From: an uncultured Chthoniobacterales bacterium
GTDB taxonomy: Bacteria; Verrucomicrobiota; Verrucomicrobiia; Chthoniobacterales; CAKUMP01
Reading direction: 5' to 3'
NCBI GenBank assembly: GCA_934667795.1
Contig: CAKUMP010000184.1
Span: forward strand, 1-5,186
DNA: 5,186 nucleotides
In this document: positions 1-5,186 of the stretch, piece by piece
Layout: every line of letters begins with the position of its first letter
How positions within the stretch are numbered: the first letter of the stretch is position 1
Made by a program: the position numbers and the translations under genes
The notes under the pieces: model-generated
Databases searched by the model: none
Seen by the model: the letters and a program-made list of their open reading frames with translations, nothing else
What the model was told of the DNA's origin: nothing

Positions 1-1
1 C

Positions 2-400
2 CTCGAACGTGTGGGCGATCAGGCAGTTTCTATCGCACGGCGCGGACGTAAATTAAATCGTACGCCGGAGTTGGTGGAAGTGGCACAACTAGAACCACTT
101 TATCATAAGGCATCTGAAATGCTGAAAGATGCTTTGAAAGCGTATAGCGAATATGATGAAGCACTGGCAAGAGATGTTCATGGTCGGGACAAAACTCTGG
201 ATCTCGCGTGTAAGGAATTTGATGCTCTCATTGGCGAAAAAATGGTTCAGCATCCGCAATCTGTTCCAGCTTTTTTGAATTTTATTTTCATCAGTAGAAA
301 CCTGGAACGGGTTGGCGACCATGCAAAAAATATCGCAGAAGATGTGACCTATATCACGCGTGCAGAAGACATCCGCCATATACGCCCTAAGGAAGATTAG
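2..400 (+). CDS. phoU: PhoU, phosphate-signalling protein (3' part, start outside window)
   Basis: PhoU is a cytoplasmic helical-bundle protein that links the PstSCAB phosphate transporter to the PhoR/PhoB two-component system and keeps the Pho regulon off when phosphate is plentiful. The reading frame is open from base 2; about 132 residues are visible and end at TAG 398-400. The family hallmark is present twice: LERVGDQAVSIARR at the left edge and NLERVGDHAKNIAEDV near the C-terminus. These are the two E-x-x-x-D metal-binding motifs of the tandem three-helix PhoU repeats. Full-length PhoU is usually about 220-240 residues, so roughly the first 90-100 are missing to the left. The GTG at 11 falls inside the first motif and is not a start. 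A pst operon probably lies upstream, by general knowledge of phoU context; it is not visible here. The last 14 bp overlap the convergent transporter gene. Identification is confident. Confidence 0.95.
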   Translation, partial: LERVGDQAVSIARRGRKLNRTPELVEVAQLEPLYHKASEMLKDALKAYSEYDEALARDVHGRDKTLDLACKEFDALIGEKMVQHPQSVPAFLNFIFISRNLERVGDHAKNIAEDVTYITRAEDIRHIRPKED

Positions 401-1841
401 ATTGTGCGGCGATTTGTTCGGCGTGGCGTTTTTCCAGTTGTTTACAGATTTCTGCGTATTTTTCTTTTGTGATGGGATAGAAGTACACGCAGATCAGTCC
501 GAGGATGAGTGCGACTGCAGGGACAGGGCCCATGGCGAAGCGGATTGCATCGAGAGCGGATTCCGGTTGTTCGGGAAGAGGTTGACCGACTACACGAGAA
601 ATAAATCCTGCTTTACTCAAAGCCATTCCAACAAGGAAAACGGACAGAGCTAATCCGAGCTTTTGCAGAAAAACCATAAACCCGTAATAAACACCTTCGC
701 GACGATGTCCTGTCATCCATTCATCATATTCGATCACATCGGGCAGCATCGACCAAGGGATTAAATAGGCAACGGAAACGCCGAATCCGGCCAGAACGGC
801 CAAAACATAAAGCAAGGACACTTGATGTGGCTGAAGAAAAAGCAGGCCACCTTGCGCAGCAATCCATATGAACATCCCAAGAGCATAGACCAGTTTTTTT
901 CCAATACGATGACTGAGCCATACCCATAATGGTAAAACGACCAGCGCAGTTCCCATGACCGCTAATGCAATAAGCGCAAATTTTGATTCAGGCAACCTCA
1001 TGACATTTACCACATAATAAATCAAAATATTTGCAGTGACTTGTACCGCCAGCCAGGAAAATAAATAGATGGCGCAAACGTACAAAAATGGTTTGTTACG
1101 GAGCATGACCGCAAATTGCTGAGTGATCTTTAATTTTGGAGCTGCCTTTGCGCGTTCGGCGAGTAACGCTTCTTGACGCAACGCACGTTTCCAGATCCCC
1201 ACCACACACCATGCCAGTGTGAGAAGAAGAAACAGGGAACAGATCATGCCCAGACTGAGGTATTTCTGATATTCATCCTTCACCAGAAAAAATACAACTG
1301 CGGCTAAAATGTTGAAACCGATTCCTCCCATCAACGAAAATCCGGATCGGTAACTTACCAGACTTGTACGGTCCTCATAATCCTGAGTCAGCTCCGGCAT
1401 CAGTGCAGTATGGGGAACCGTAATCGCAGAAGACACGCCATTGTAGATAAAGGTAAGGATCAGATAATACCAGAAGAGGCCCCAATGCGACCAGGTACTT
1501 CCTTCAGGGCCAAGTCCAGGGACATACCATTGAAGAACAAAAATGATCGCGCAGGGGATCGTGGAATAAATTAGCCAGGGGAGGCGTCGTCCCCATTTGC
1601 TTTTTGTATGATCGCTTAGCCAGCCGATGATAGGATCATTGAAAGCATCCCAGAGTTTTCCAATCAACGGAATAACCGCTGCCATTGCCGGTGGGATTCC
1701 AGCGATACTGGTCAGAAAAAAAAGCAGATAAAAAATGACATAATTTCCGGCCATTGCCGGTCCGAATTCACCAGCTCCATAAGCCCATTTGGTTTTAGCA
1801 CGTAAGGGATCTGGAGCCGGCGAATGGGTTTCCGTCATCAT
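387..1841 (-). CDS. GPH-family (MelB-like) sugar:cation symporter
   Basis: A 484-residue polytopic membrane protein of the glycoside-pentoside-hexuronide:cation symporter family within the MFS fold. Such proteins import a sugar or sugar acid with H+, Na+ or Li+. About 12 hydrophobic segments can be picked out, the first near residues 30-47 and the last near 438-458. Family marks are WDAFNDPIIGW (64-74), whose D65 and D69 match the cation-site aspartates of MelB helix II; the following loop SDHTKSKWGRRLPW (76-89); PHTALMPELTQDYEDRTSLV (143-162); and SMLPDVIEYDEWMTGHRREG (364-383) before the hydrophobic segment at 385-408. Length is normal for the family and no frameshift is seen. Two adjacent ATGs (1839-1841 and 1836-1838) can serve as start; neither has a clear Shine-Dalgarno. 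The gene lies 74 bp downstream of the lactonase on the same strand, so co-transcription is likely. The substrate cannot be read from sequence; a pentoside, hexuronide or aldonate are candidates given the neighbour. The family call is firm. Confidence 0.93.
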   Translation of the reverse strand: MMTETHSPAPDPLRAKTKWAYGAGEFGPAMAGNYVIFYLLFFLTSIAGIPPAMAAVIPLIGKLWDAFNDPIIGWLSDHTKSKWGRRLPWLIYSTIPCAIIFVLQWYVPGLGPEGSTWSHWGLFWYYLILTFIYNGVSSAITVPHTALMPELTQDYEDRTSLVSYRSGFSLMGGIGFNILAAVVFFLVKDEYQKYLSLGMICSLFLLLTLAWCVVGIWKRALRQEALLAERAKAAPKLKITQQFAVMLRNKPFLYVCAIYLFSWLAVQVTANILIYYVVNVMRLPESKFALIALAVMGTALVVLPLWVWLSHRIGKKLVYALGMFIWIAAQGGLLFLQPHQVSLLYVLAVLAGFGVSVAYLIPWSMLPDVIEYDEWMTGHRREGVYYGFMVFLQKLGLALSVFLVGMALSKAGFISRVVGQPLPEQPESALDAIRFAMGPVPAVALILGLICVYFYPITKEKYAEICKQLEKRHAEQIAAQSNLP

Positions 1842-1915
1842 ATTTTAAAAGTTTTTTGGAATGGAATTAACGGGGGTAAAGAAAATACGGGAGAAAAGTC
1901 TCTTCTGCGTTTTCT

Positions 1916-3082
1916 CTATTTAGCTTGTTTTACAAAATAAATGGAAGCGGGGGAATCAAGCGGAAGCGTTTGCGTTAATTCAGGAATTCCATTTTCAGCA
2001 ATTTTCAAAACCGTGACTGTGGCCGATTCCTGGTTTGCCGCAATGATAGCATTCCCTTCAGGTGTCAAAACGAAATGACGTGCAAAGACTCCGCCTGTGT
2101 GGACATGCGCCAGATGAGACAATTTCCCATTTTCCTGATCGATGGTGAAACAGGCAAAGGTGTCATGTCCCCGGTTATTGCCGTAAAGGAATTTTCCATT
2201 TGGATGAACCGTCACTTCCGCCGGGAAATTTTTATCCGTGTAACCCTCAGGTAAAGTAACCACCACCTGGGATTCGGTGAGTTTGCCGGTTGTCGCATCA
2301 TAATCAAAGACATTGACGGTCGAATCCAGCTCATTAATGACATACGCGAATTTTTCGTTTGGATGGAAAGAAAAATGACGTGGGCCAGCACCTGGCTGGA
2401 GCTTGAAATCGAGGTCCGGGCGGGCAGTGAGTTTTCCGGCAGCCGCATCAAACTCATAAACCGTGAGTACATCGGTTCCAAGATCCGCAGCGAAAGCAAA
2501 GCGTTCGTCCGGGCTAAGATTGATAGAGTGAGGATGGGGAGTGGCCTGCCGTTTTTCATCAACAGATGAACCACTGTGTTGCACGACCTGGACCGCTGCT
2601 CCCAGTTCGCCATTCGGACTTACGGGCAGTACGGAAATGGAGCCACCTGTGTAGTTGGCCGTCAAAAGAAAATTCCCGGATCGGGTCAGACGCATGTGAC
2701 AGGGAGTTACCCCTTGCGTAGGAGAAGAATTAATGAGTGTCAGGCTGTGATCTTTATTAATGCGAAAAGAATAAATCACACCATCGGAAGGCGTCGTATC
2801 TTTAGGGGTTGCACTTGCGGCAAAGAGGAGGGATTCGTCCTGATTGGAAATCAGGAAAATCGCGCCCGTAGGTAAAGCCACGGCTAATTCAGGAGAAGAA
2901 AGCTGTTGGGTTTCGGAATTAAAGGTGGAGATATAAATCCCGGCATCGGGGTTACGATTAAGGGTTCCGAGATAGACAGAATGGTTTTTTGATTCAAGAT
3001 TCGCTGTAGTCATAATAGTTAAGCTTAATAGAGCTAAAATCAGTTTGCCGATTGATGCGTGGTTTGGCAAGAGGTTCAACAT
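1916..3082 (-). CDS. YbhE/Pgl-type beta-propeller lactonase, probably exported
   Basis: A 388-residue member of the lactonase family of seven-bladed beta-propellers, to which E. coli 6-phosphogluconolactonase YbhE/Pgl belongs. Visible marks: the opening strand VYLGTLNRNPDAGIYISTF (36-54); TPHPHSINLSPDERFAFAAD (181-200); GAGPRHFSFHPNEKFAYVIN (231-250); FPAEVTVHPNGKFLYGNNRG (286-305); and RHFVLTPEGNAIIAANQ (335-351). Each blade repeats the pattern of a histidine or proline turn, then a strand ending in a short D/N-rich hairpin. The first 28 or so residues look like a signal peptide: a short basic start, a hydrophobic core IGKLILALLSLTIM (11-24), then TTAN where cleavage could occur. That would place the enzyme in the periplasm or outside, which does not suit a cytosolic pentose-phosphate role. 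If translation instead began at M24, the protein would be cytosolic. Neither start has a Shine-Dalgarno. It sits 39 bp after folP and 74 bp before the symporter. The true lactone substrate is unknown. Confidence 0.88.
   Translation of the reverse strand: MLNLLPNHASIGKLILALLSLTIMTTANLESKNHSVYLGTLNRNPDAGIYISTFNSETQQLSSPELAVALPTGAIFLISNQDESLLFAASATPKDTTPSDGVIYSFRINKDHSLTLINSSPTQGVTPCHMRLTRSGNFLLTANYTGGSISVLPVSPNGELGAAVQVVQHSGSSVDEKRQATPHPHSINLSPDERFAFAADLGTDVLTVYEFDAAAGKLTARPDLDFKLQPGAGPRHFSFHPNEKFAYVINELDSTVNVFDYDATTGKLTESQVVVTLPEGYTDKNFPAEVTVHPNGKFLYGNNRGHDTFACFTIDQENGKLSHLAHVHTGGVFARHFVLTPEGNAIIAANQESATVTVLKIAENGIPELTQTLPLDSPASIYFVKQAK
3007..3082 (-). other. Probable N-terminal signal peptide of the lactonase
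   Basis: These bases encode roughly residues 1-26 of the lactonase. After a short N-region with one lysine (K13) there is an uncharged hydrophobic stretch LILALLSLTIM (14-24), then small polar residues TTA before the conserved first propeller strand begins at about residue 35. Mature propeller lactonases of the cytosolic kind start almost directly with that strand, so these residues are an extension. The exact cleavage site is a guess (after A27 fits). This rests on eye-reading of hydrophobicity only. Confidence 0.6.
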
Positions 3083-3121
3083 AGAATATTTATGTAATAG
3101 GGTGGTGTTTTGAAAAGAAAA

Positions 3122-4024
3122 TTAAGTGGAGGAAAGAAAGGTGGGAGATGCGTCGGAGGATTGGAGAGCATGGAAGAGTTTTACGGCGGCCCATGCGGCG
3201 GGAACATGATGGACACGGAAAATGGAAGCGCCTCCGAGCAGGCCACGGCAAATACACGCGAGGGTACCGGCGTCGCGATCCGCAGGATGAGGAAGATTTA
3301 GCACCTCACCAATCATCCCTTTACGGGAAACGGGGAGTAAAACCGGGCGATTCAAGCGTTTAAGAGACTCAAGCATTTGATAAATCTGCAAATTGTCTTC
3401 CTGTTGCTTGGCAAATTCAATCCCTGGATCCAGGATTATTTGATCGCGATTTAATCCCAGTTTTTCTGCATAAAGCATCTTTTCTTCAAAAAACTCTATC
3501 AGGGATTCCAAAATGTTTTCGTATCGGACATGTCGATGAGCGACTTTAGGTTGCCCGACAGAATGCATAATTAGAAGGGCCGCCTGATGGCGCACCGCTG
3601 CCTCCACGTTTTCCGGCCCAGGAAGCGCACTCATATCATTGAGAATATCCCCACCTTCCTGCAGTAACGCGTCGGCAACCTTGGGGCGCCAGGTATTAAT
3701 CGACAAAAGAGGAGGGAAAAGCTGCGTGTCATCAACAGAAGAAAAGCGATTTTCCGCTAAAGCCTGGTTAAACTTCTGAATAAATGGTGCCACCCGGTCA
3801 ATTTCCTCTTCCTCGCTGATTGCCTCCCGGTTGGTTCTTGCGCTTTCTCCTCCGACATCGATAATATCTGCCCCCGCAGCTACCTGGCGGACCGCCTGAT
3901 TCAGGCATTCATCACTGTCCAGGGACCCGTCTCCACTGAAGGAATCATGGTTAATATTCACAATCCCCATGATGAGAGGACGGCGGGGAAAATGAAAATC
4001 ATGCTTACCGGCGGTTAGTCGCAT
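3122..4024 (-). CDS. folP: Divergent dihydropteroate synthase
   Basis: A 300-residue TIM-barrel pterin-binding enzyme. Dihydropteroate synthase joins 6-hydroxymethyl-dihydropterin diphosphate with p-aminobenzoate in the cytoplasm during folate synthesis, and is the sulfonamide target. Motifs in order: PLIMGIVNINHDSFSGDG (16-33), ADIIDVGGESAR (52-63), LLSINTWRPKVADALL (106-121), GGDILNDMSAL (124-134), IILDPGIEFAK (196-206), LLPVSRKGMIGEVLN (229-243) and ASIFRVHHV (266-274). Aligned by eye with the E. coli enzyme, N23, D56, N129, D199, K235, R270 and H272 are kept. The D of the usual SIDT motif is N110, P64 of ESTRPG is T64, and the glycine after DPG(I/F) is E203. The segment before SINT (about 84-105) is longer than usual. 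The ATG at 4022-4024 is chosen because motif 1 follows at normal spacing; no Shine-Dalgarno precedes it. It is the first of three same-strand genes. Divergence leaves some room for a DHPS-like paralogue. Confidence 0.88.
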   Translation of the reverse strand: MRLTAGKHDFHFPRRPLIMGIVNINHDSFSGDGSLDSDECLNQAVRQVAAGADIIDVGGESARTNREAISEEEEIDRVAPFIQKFNQALAENRFSSVDDTQLFPPLLSINTWRPKVADALLQEGGDILNDMSALPGPENVEAAVRHQAALLIMHSVGQPKVAHRHVRYENILESLIEFFEEKMLYAEKLGLNRDQIILDPGIEFAKQQEDNLQIYQMLESLKRLNRPVLLPVSRKGMIGEVLNLPHPADRDAGTLACICRGLLGGASIFRVHHVPAAWAAVKLFHALQSSDASPTFLSST

Positions 4025-4030
4025 TTGATT

Positions 4031-4059
4031 ACTTTAACAATTTTAACCATCCCTGTCTA
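4031..4059 (-). promoter_or_regulatory. Candidate folP promoter, near-leaderless
   Basis: Read on the minus strand, TAGACA (4059-4054) is followed after a 17 nt spacer by TAAAGT (4036-4031). These match the sigma-70 type -35 and -10 consensus at 5 of 6 and 4 of 6 positions. A start of transcription 6-8 nt past the -10 would fall on or next to the A of the folP ATG at 4024, giving a leaderless or nearly leaderless message. That fits the lack of a Shine-Dalgarno. Matches of this quality occur by chance in AT-rich DNA, so this is only a candidate. Confidence 0.3.
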
Positions 4060-4063
4060 TTTT
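4034..4063 (+). promoter_or_regulatory. Candidate promoter for the leader ORF and the glycosidase-glycosyltransferase gene
   Basis: On the plus strand TTAACA (4034-4039, 5 of 6 to TTGACA) and TATTTT (4058-4063, 4 of 6 to TATAAT) are 18 nt apart. Transcription would begin near 4070, leaving a leader of about 35 nt before the short ORF at 4105 and about 87 nt before the GTG at 4157. The -35 overlaps the candidate -10 of the folP promoter and the -10 overlaps its -35, so polymerase could occupy only one of them at a time. Read by eye; weak. Confidence 0.3.
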
Positions 4064-4095
4064 ACATCGCTAAAAAGAGAAATAAAAACGAATTT

Positions 4096-4099
4096 GGAG
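4096..4099 (+). promoter_or_regulatory. Shine-Dalgarno GGAG for the leader ORF
   Basis: GGAG lies 5 nt before the ATG at 4105, a normal spacing. It is the only well-placed Shine-Dalgarno I can find before any start in the window; the starts at 1841, 3082, 4024 and 4157 lack one. It therefore argues that the short ORF behind it is translated. Confidence 0.45.
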
Positions 4100-4104
4100 C
4101 GCAG

Positions 4105-4164
4105 ATGGCATCAAGATTCCCTTTACAGTTAGAGCAAGAAGAGATAGCACATAAACGTGACTAA
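4105..4164 (+). CDS. Possible 19-residue leader peptide overlapping the next gene
   Basis: A short ORF, ATG 4105 to TAA 4162-4164, encoding MASRFPLQLEQEEIAHKRD. It has a GGAG Shine-Dalgarno 5 nt upstream. Its end overlaps the GTG start of the glycosidase-glycosyltransferase gene by 8 nt (GTGACTAA, 4157-4164), in a different frame. This arrangement is typical of translational coupling, where ribosomes ending on the first ORF reinitiate on the second, which itself has no good ribosome site. The peptide is hydrophilic, has no membrane segment and no run of one amino acid, so an attenuation-type leader is not indicated. I do not recognise it. An ORF of this size can arise by chance; the Shine-Dalgarno plus the overlap are the only support. 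Confidence 0.35.
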   Translation: MASRFPLQLEQEEIAHKRD

Positions 4165-5186
4165 TTCTGTATTGACTCATTCAGATAAAGGAAAAGAAAA
4201 CGCATTGGAAACTCCATTGCCACGGATTCATATCCGCGCCAAATTTTTCTTTGAAGGAAAACGAAAGTTTTTCATCAAAGGGGTGACTTATGGACCGTTT
4301 AAACCGAATGAAGCAGGAGAATATCTGGCAAGTGAAGAACAGACCCGGCAGGATTTCCGATTGATGCAGAATGCCGGTATTAATCTGGTGCGGATATATC
4401 ATGTCCCGCCGAAGTGGTTTTTGGATTTATGTGTCGAAGCAGGAATGCGGGTATTAGTGACCGTTCCCTGGGCGCAGCATGTGGAATTTTTACGGCAGAG
4501 AAAAATCCGTACGGAGATTGAAAAAACGATTCGGGAAGCGGTGCGGAAAAATGCCGGACATCCCGCAATTTTTGGATATTTGGTAGGAAATGAAATCCCG
4601 ACCACCATGGTGCGCTGGCTGGGCGCGGCGAAAGTTGTGGAATTTGTGGAGCGCTTGATTGGCATCGCAAGGGAAGAAGATCCGGATGCGCTGTTTAGTT
4701 ATGCCAGTTATCCTCCGACGGAATTTTTGATTCCGCATAATGCGGACTTTTATACTTACAATGTGTATTTGCACAAACAGGATGAATTTCAGCGGTATTT
4801 AGCGAGGTTACAGAACTTAGCAGGTGAAAAGCCGTTGATTCTGGGAGAGTTTGGAATGGATACCATTCGGCACAGCGAAGATGAGCAGGCCGAAATGCTA
4901 TGCTGGCATGTGGATTCCGTGGTGCGTGGCGGGCTAGCCGGGACGATTCTTTTTGCCTGGACGGATGAGTGGTTTACGGGAGGTTCGGAAATTACCGACT
5001 GGGCATTCGGGTTAGTCACTCGGGATCGACAGCCTAAAAAATCGTATGAAGCGATCAAGGCTTATTTTGCGGGAGAAGATTCCATTACGCGTCGAGTGAA
5101 GTTAAACCAGTACCCGCGGGTATCGGTCATTGTCTGTTCCTATAATGGTGGGCGGACGGTGGAAGATTGTCTGAGCGCGTTACGGG
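4157..5186 (+). CDS. Glycosidase (TIM-barrel) - GT2 glycosyltransferase fusion, 5' part
   Basis: Open to the right edge; 343 residues are visible. Residues about 29-305 form a TIM-barrel glycosidase domain resembling the catalytic C-terminal domain of GH2 (clan GH-A): FFIKGVTYGPFKP (38-50), DFRLMQNAGINLVRIYHVPP (66-85), FLDLCVEAGMRVLVTVPW (88-105), HPAIFGYLVGNEIP (135-148, probable acid/base E146), YTYNVY (199-204), PLILGEFGMD (226-235, probable nucleophile E231) and TILFAWTDEWF (263-273). From about residue 320, PRVSVIVCSYNGGRTVEDCL is the nucleotide-binding start of a family 2 glycosyltransferase, which must continue outside the window. The GH2 sugar-binding and immunoglobulin-like domains are absent, and no signal peptide or membrane segment is seen, so this half should be cytosolic. 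The start is taken as GTG 4157, the first start codon after an in-frame TAG (4145-4147) and overlapping the leader ORF; TTG 4172 or 4205 are alternatives. The role may be in extracellular polysaccharide or glycan assembly, which is inference. Substrates are unknown. Confidence 0.85.
   Translation, partial: MTNSVLTHSDKGKENALETPLPRIHIRAKFFFEGKRKFFIKGVTYGPFKPNEAGEYLASEEQTRQDFRLMQNAGINLVRIYHVPPKWFLDLCVEAGMRVLVTVPWAQHVEFLRQRKIRTEIEKTIREAVRKNAGHPAIFGYLVGNEIPTTMVRWLGAAKVVEFVERLIGIAREEDPDALFSYASYPPTEFLIPHNADFYTYNVYLHKQDEFQRYLARLQNLAGEKPLILGEFGMDTIRHSEDEQAEMLCWHVDSVVRGGLAGTILFAWTDEWFTGGSEITDWAFGLVTRDRQPKKSYEAIKAYFAGEDSITRRVKLNQYPRVSVIVCSYNGGRTVEDCLSALR

Noticed and set aside
360..927. Open frames on the plus strand (360-653) and minus strand (724-927) inside the symporter gene.
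   Set aside because: They lie within a well-supported transporter gene in other frames, and their translations show no family motif.
1681..1763. Repeated 12-mer GCCATTGCCGGT about 70 bp apart.
   Set aside because: Both copies encode similar PAMA segments in the symporter; two copies in coding DNA are explained by the protein sequence.
1891..1916. Inverted repeat GAGAAAA / TTTTCTC around a 12 nt loop at the 3' end of the lactonase gene, a possible terminator.
   Set aside because: The stem is only 7 bp and mostly A-T, the loop is large, there is no T-tract on the minus-strand side, and it overlaps the lactonase stop codon.
2212..2875. Open frames within the lactonase gene on both strands.
   Set aside because: Shadows of the propeller gene; low-complexity translations with no recognisable domain.
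3110..3363. Two overlapping plus-strand frames opposite the 3' end of folP.
   Set aside because: Their translations are rich in R, G and K as expected for antisense of this region, and folP motifs continue through it on the minus strand.
4205..4219. TTG codons at 4205 and 4217 as starts of the fusion protein.
   Set aside because: They have no properly spaced Shine-Dalgarno (AAAGGA lies 12 nt before 4205), while GTG 4157 is coupled to the upstream ORF. They are not excluded, only less likely.
4181..5058. Five minus-strand frames opposite the fusion gene.
   Set aside because: All are antisense to continuous GH and GT2 motifs on the plus strand and match no family I know.

Overview
The window carries five protein-coding genes and almost no spare DNA. 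It reads as a stretch of bacterial chromosome, probably Gram-negative. I see no insertion sequence, tRNA, rRNA, CRISPR array or phage gene. Taxonomy cannot be fixed from the sequence. The secreted YbhE-type lactonase, the GPH sugar symporter, the divergent dihydropteroate synthase, the glycosidase-glycosyltransferase fusion and the near absence of Shine-Dalgarno sequences before the visible starts together make a PVC-type bacterium (Verrucomicrobiota or relatives) a reasonable but weak guess.

Layout: (1) 2-400, plus strand, the 3' part of phoU, a phosphate-signalling protein whose start lies left of the window. (2) 387-1841, minus strand, a GPH-family (MelB-like) sugar:cation symporter; its 3' end overlaps the phoU 3' end by 14 bp in convergent orientation. 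(3) 1916-3082, minus, a seven-bladed beta-propeller lactonase (YbhE/Pgl-like) with a probable signal peptide. (4) 3122-4024, minus, a divergent dihydropteroate synthase (folP). (5) 4025-4156, a 132 bp divergent intergenic region with candidate overlapping promoters and a 19-codon upstream ORF. (6) 4157-5186, plus, the 5' part of a large gene that starts with a TIM-barrel glycosidase domain and runs straight into a GT2 glycosyltransferase domain; it is cut by the right edge.

The three minus-strand genes are read in the order folP, lactonase, symporter, with gaps of 39 and 74 bp, and could be one transcript. The lactonase and symporter make a plausible functional pair: a sugar lactone opened outside the cytoplasmic membrane, and the resulting sugar acid or glycoside imported with a cation. 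folP belongs to folate synthesis and has no obvious link to them. The most unusual item is the glycosidase-GT2 fusion together with its leader: a short ORF, carrying the only good Shine-Dalgarno in the window, ends 8 nt inside the GTG-initiated fusion gene. The dihydropteroate synthase is also notable for substitutions at normally conserved pterin-site and sulfonamide-site positions.
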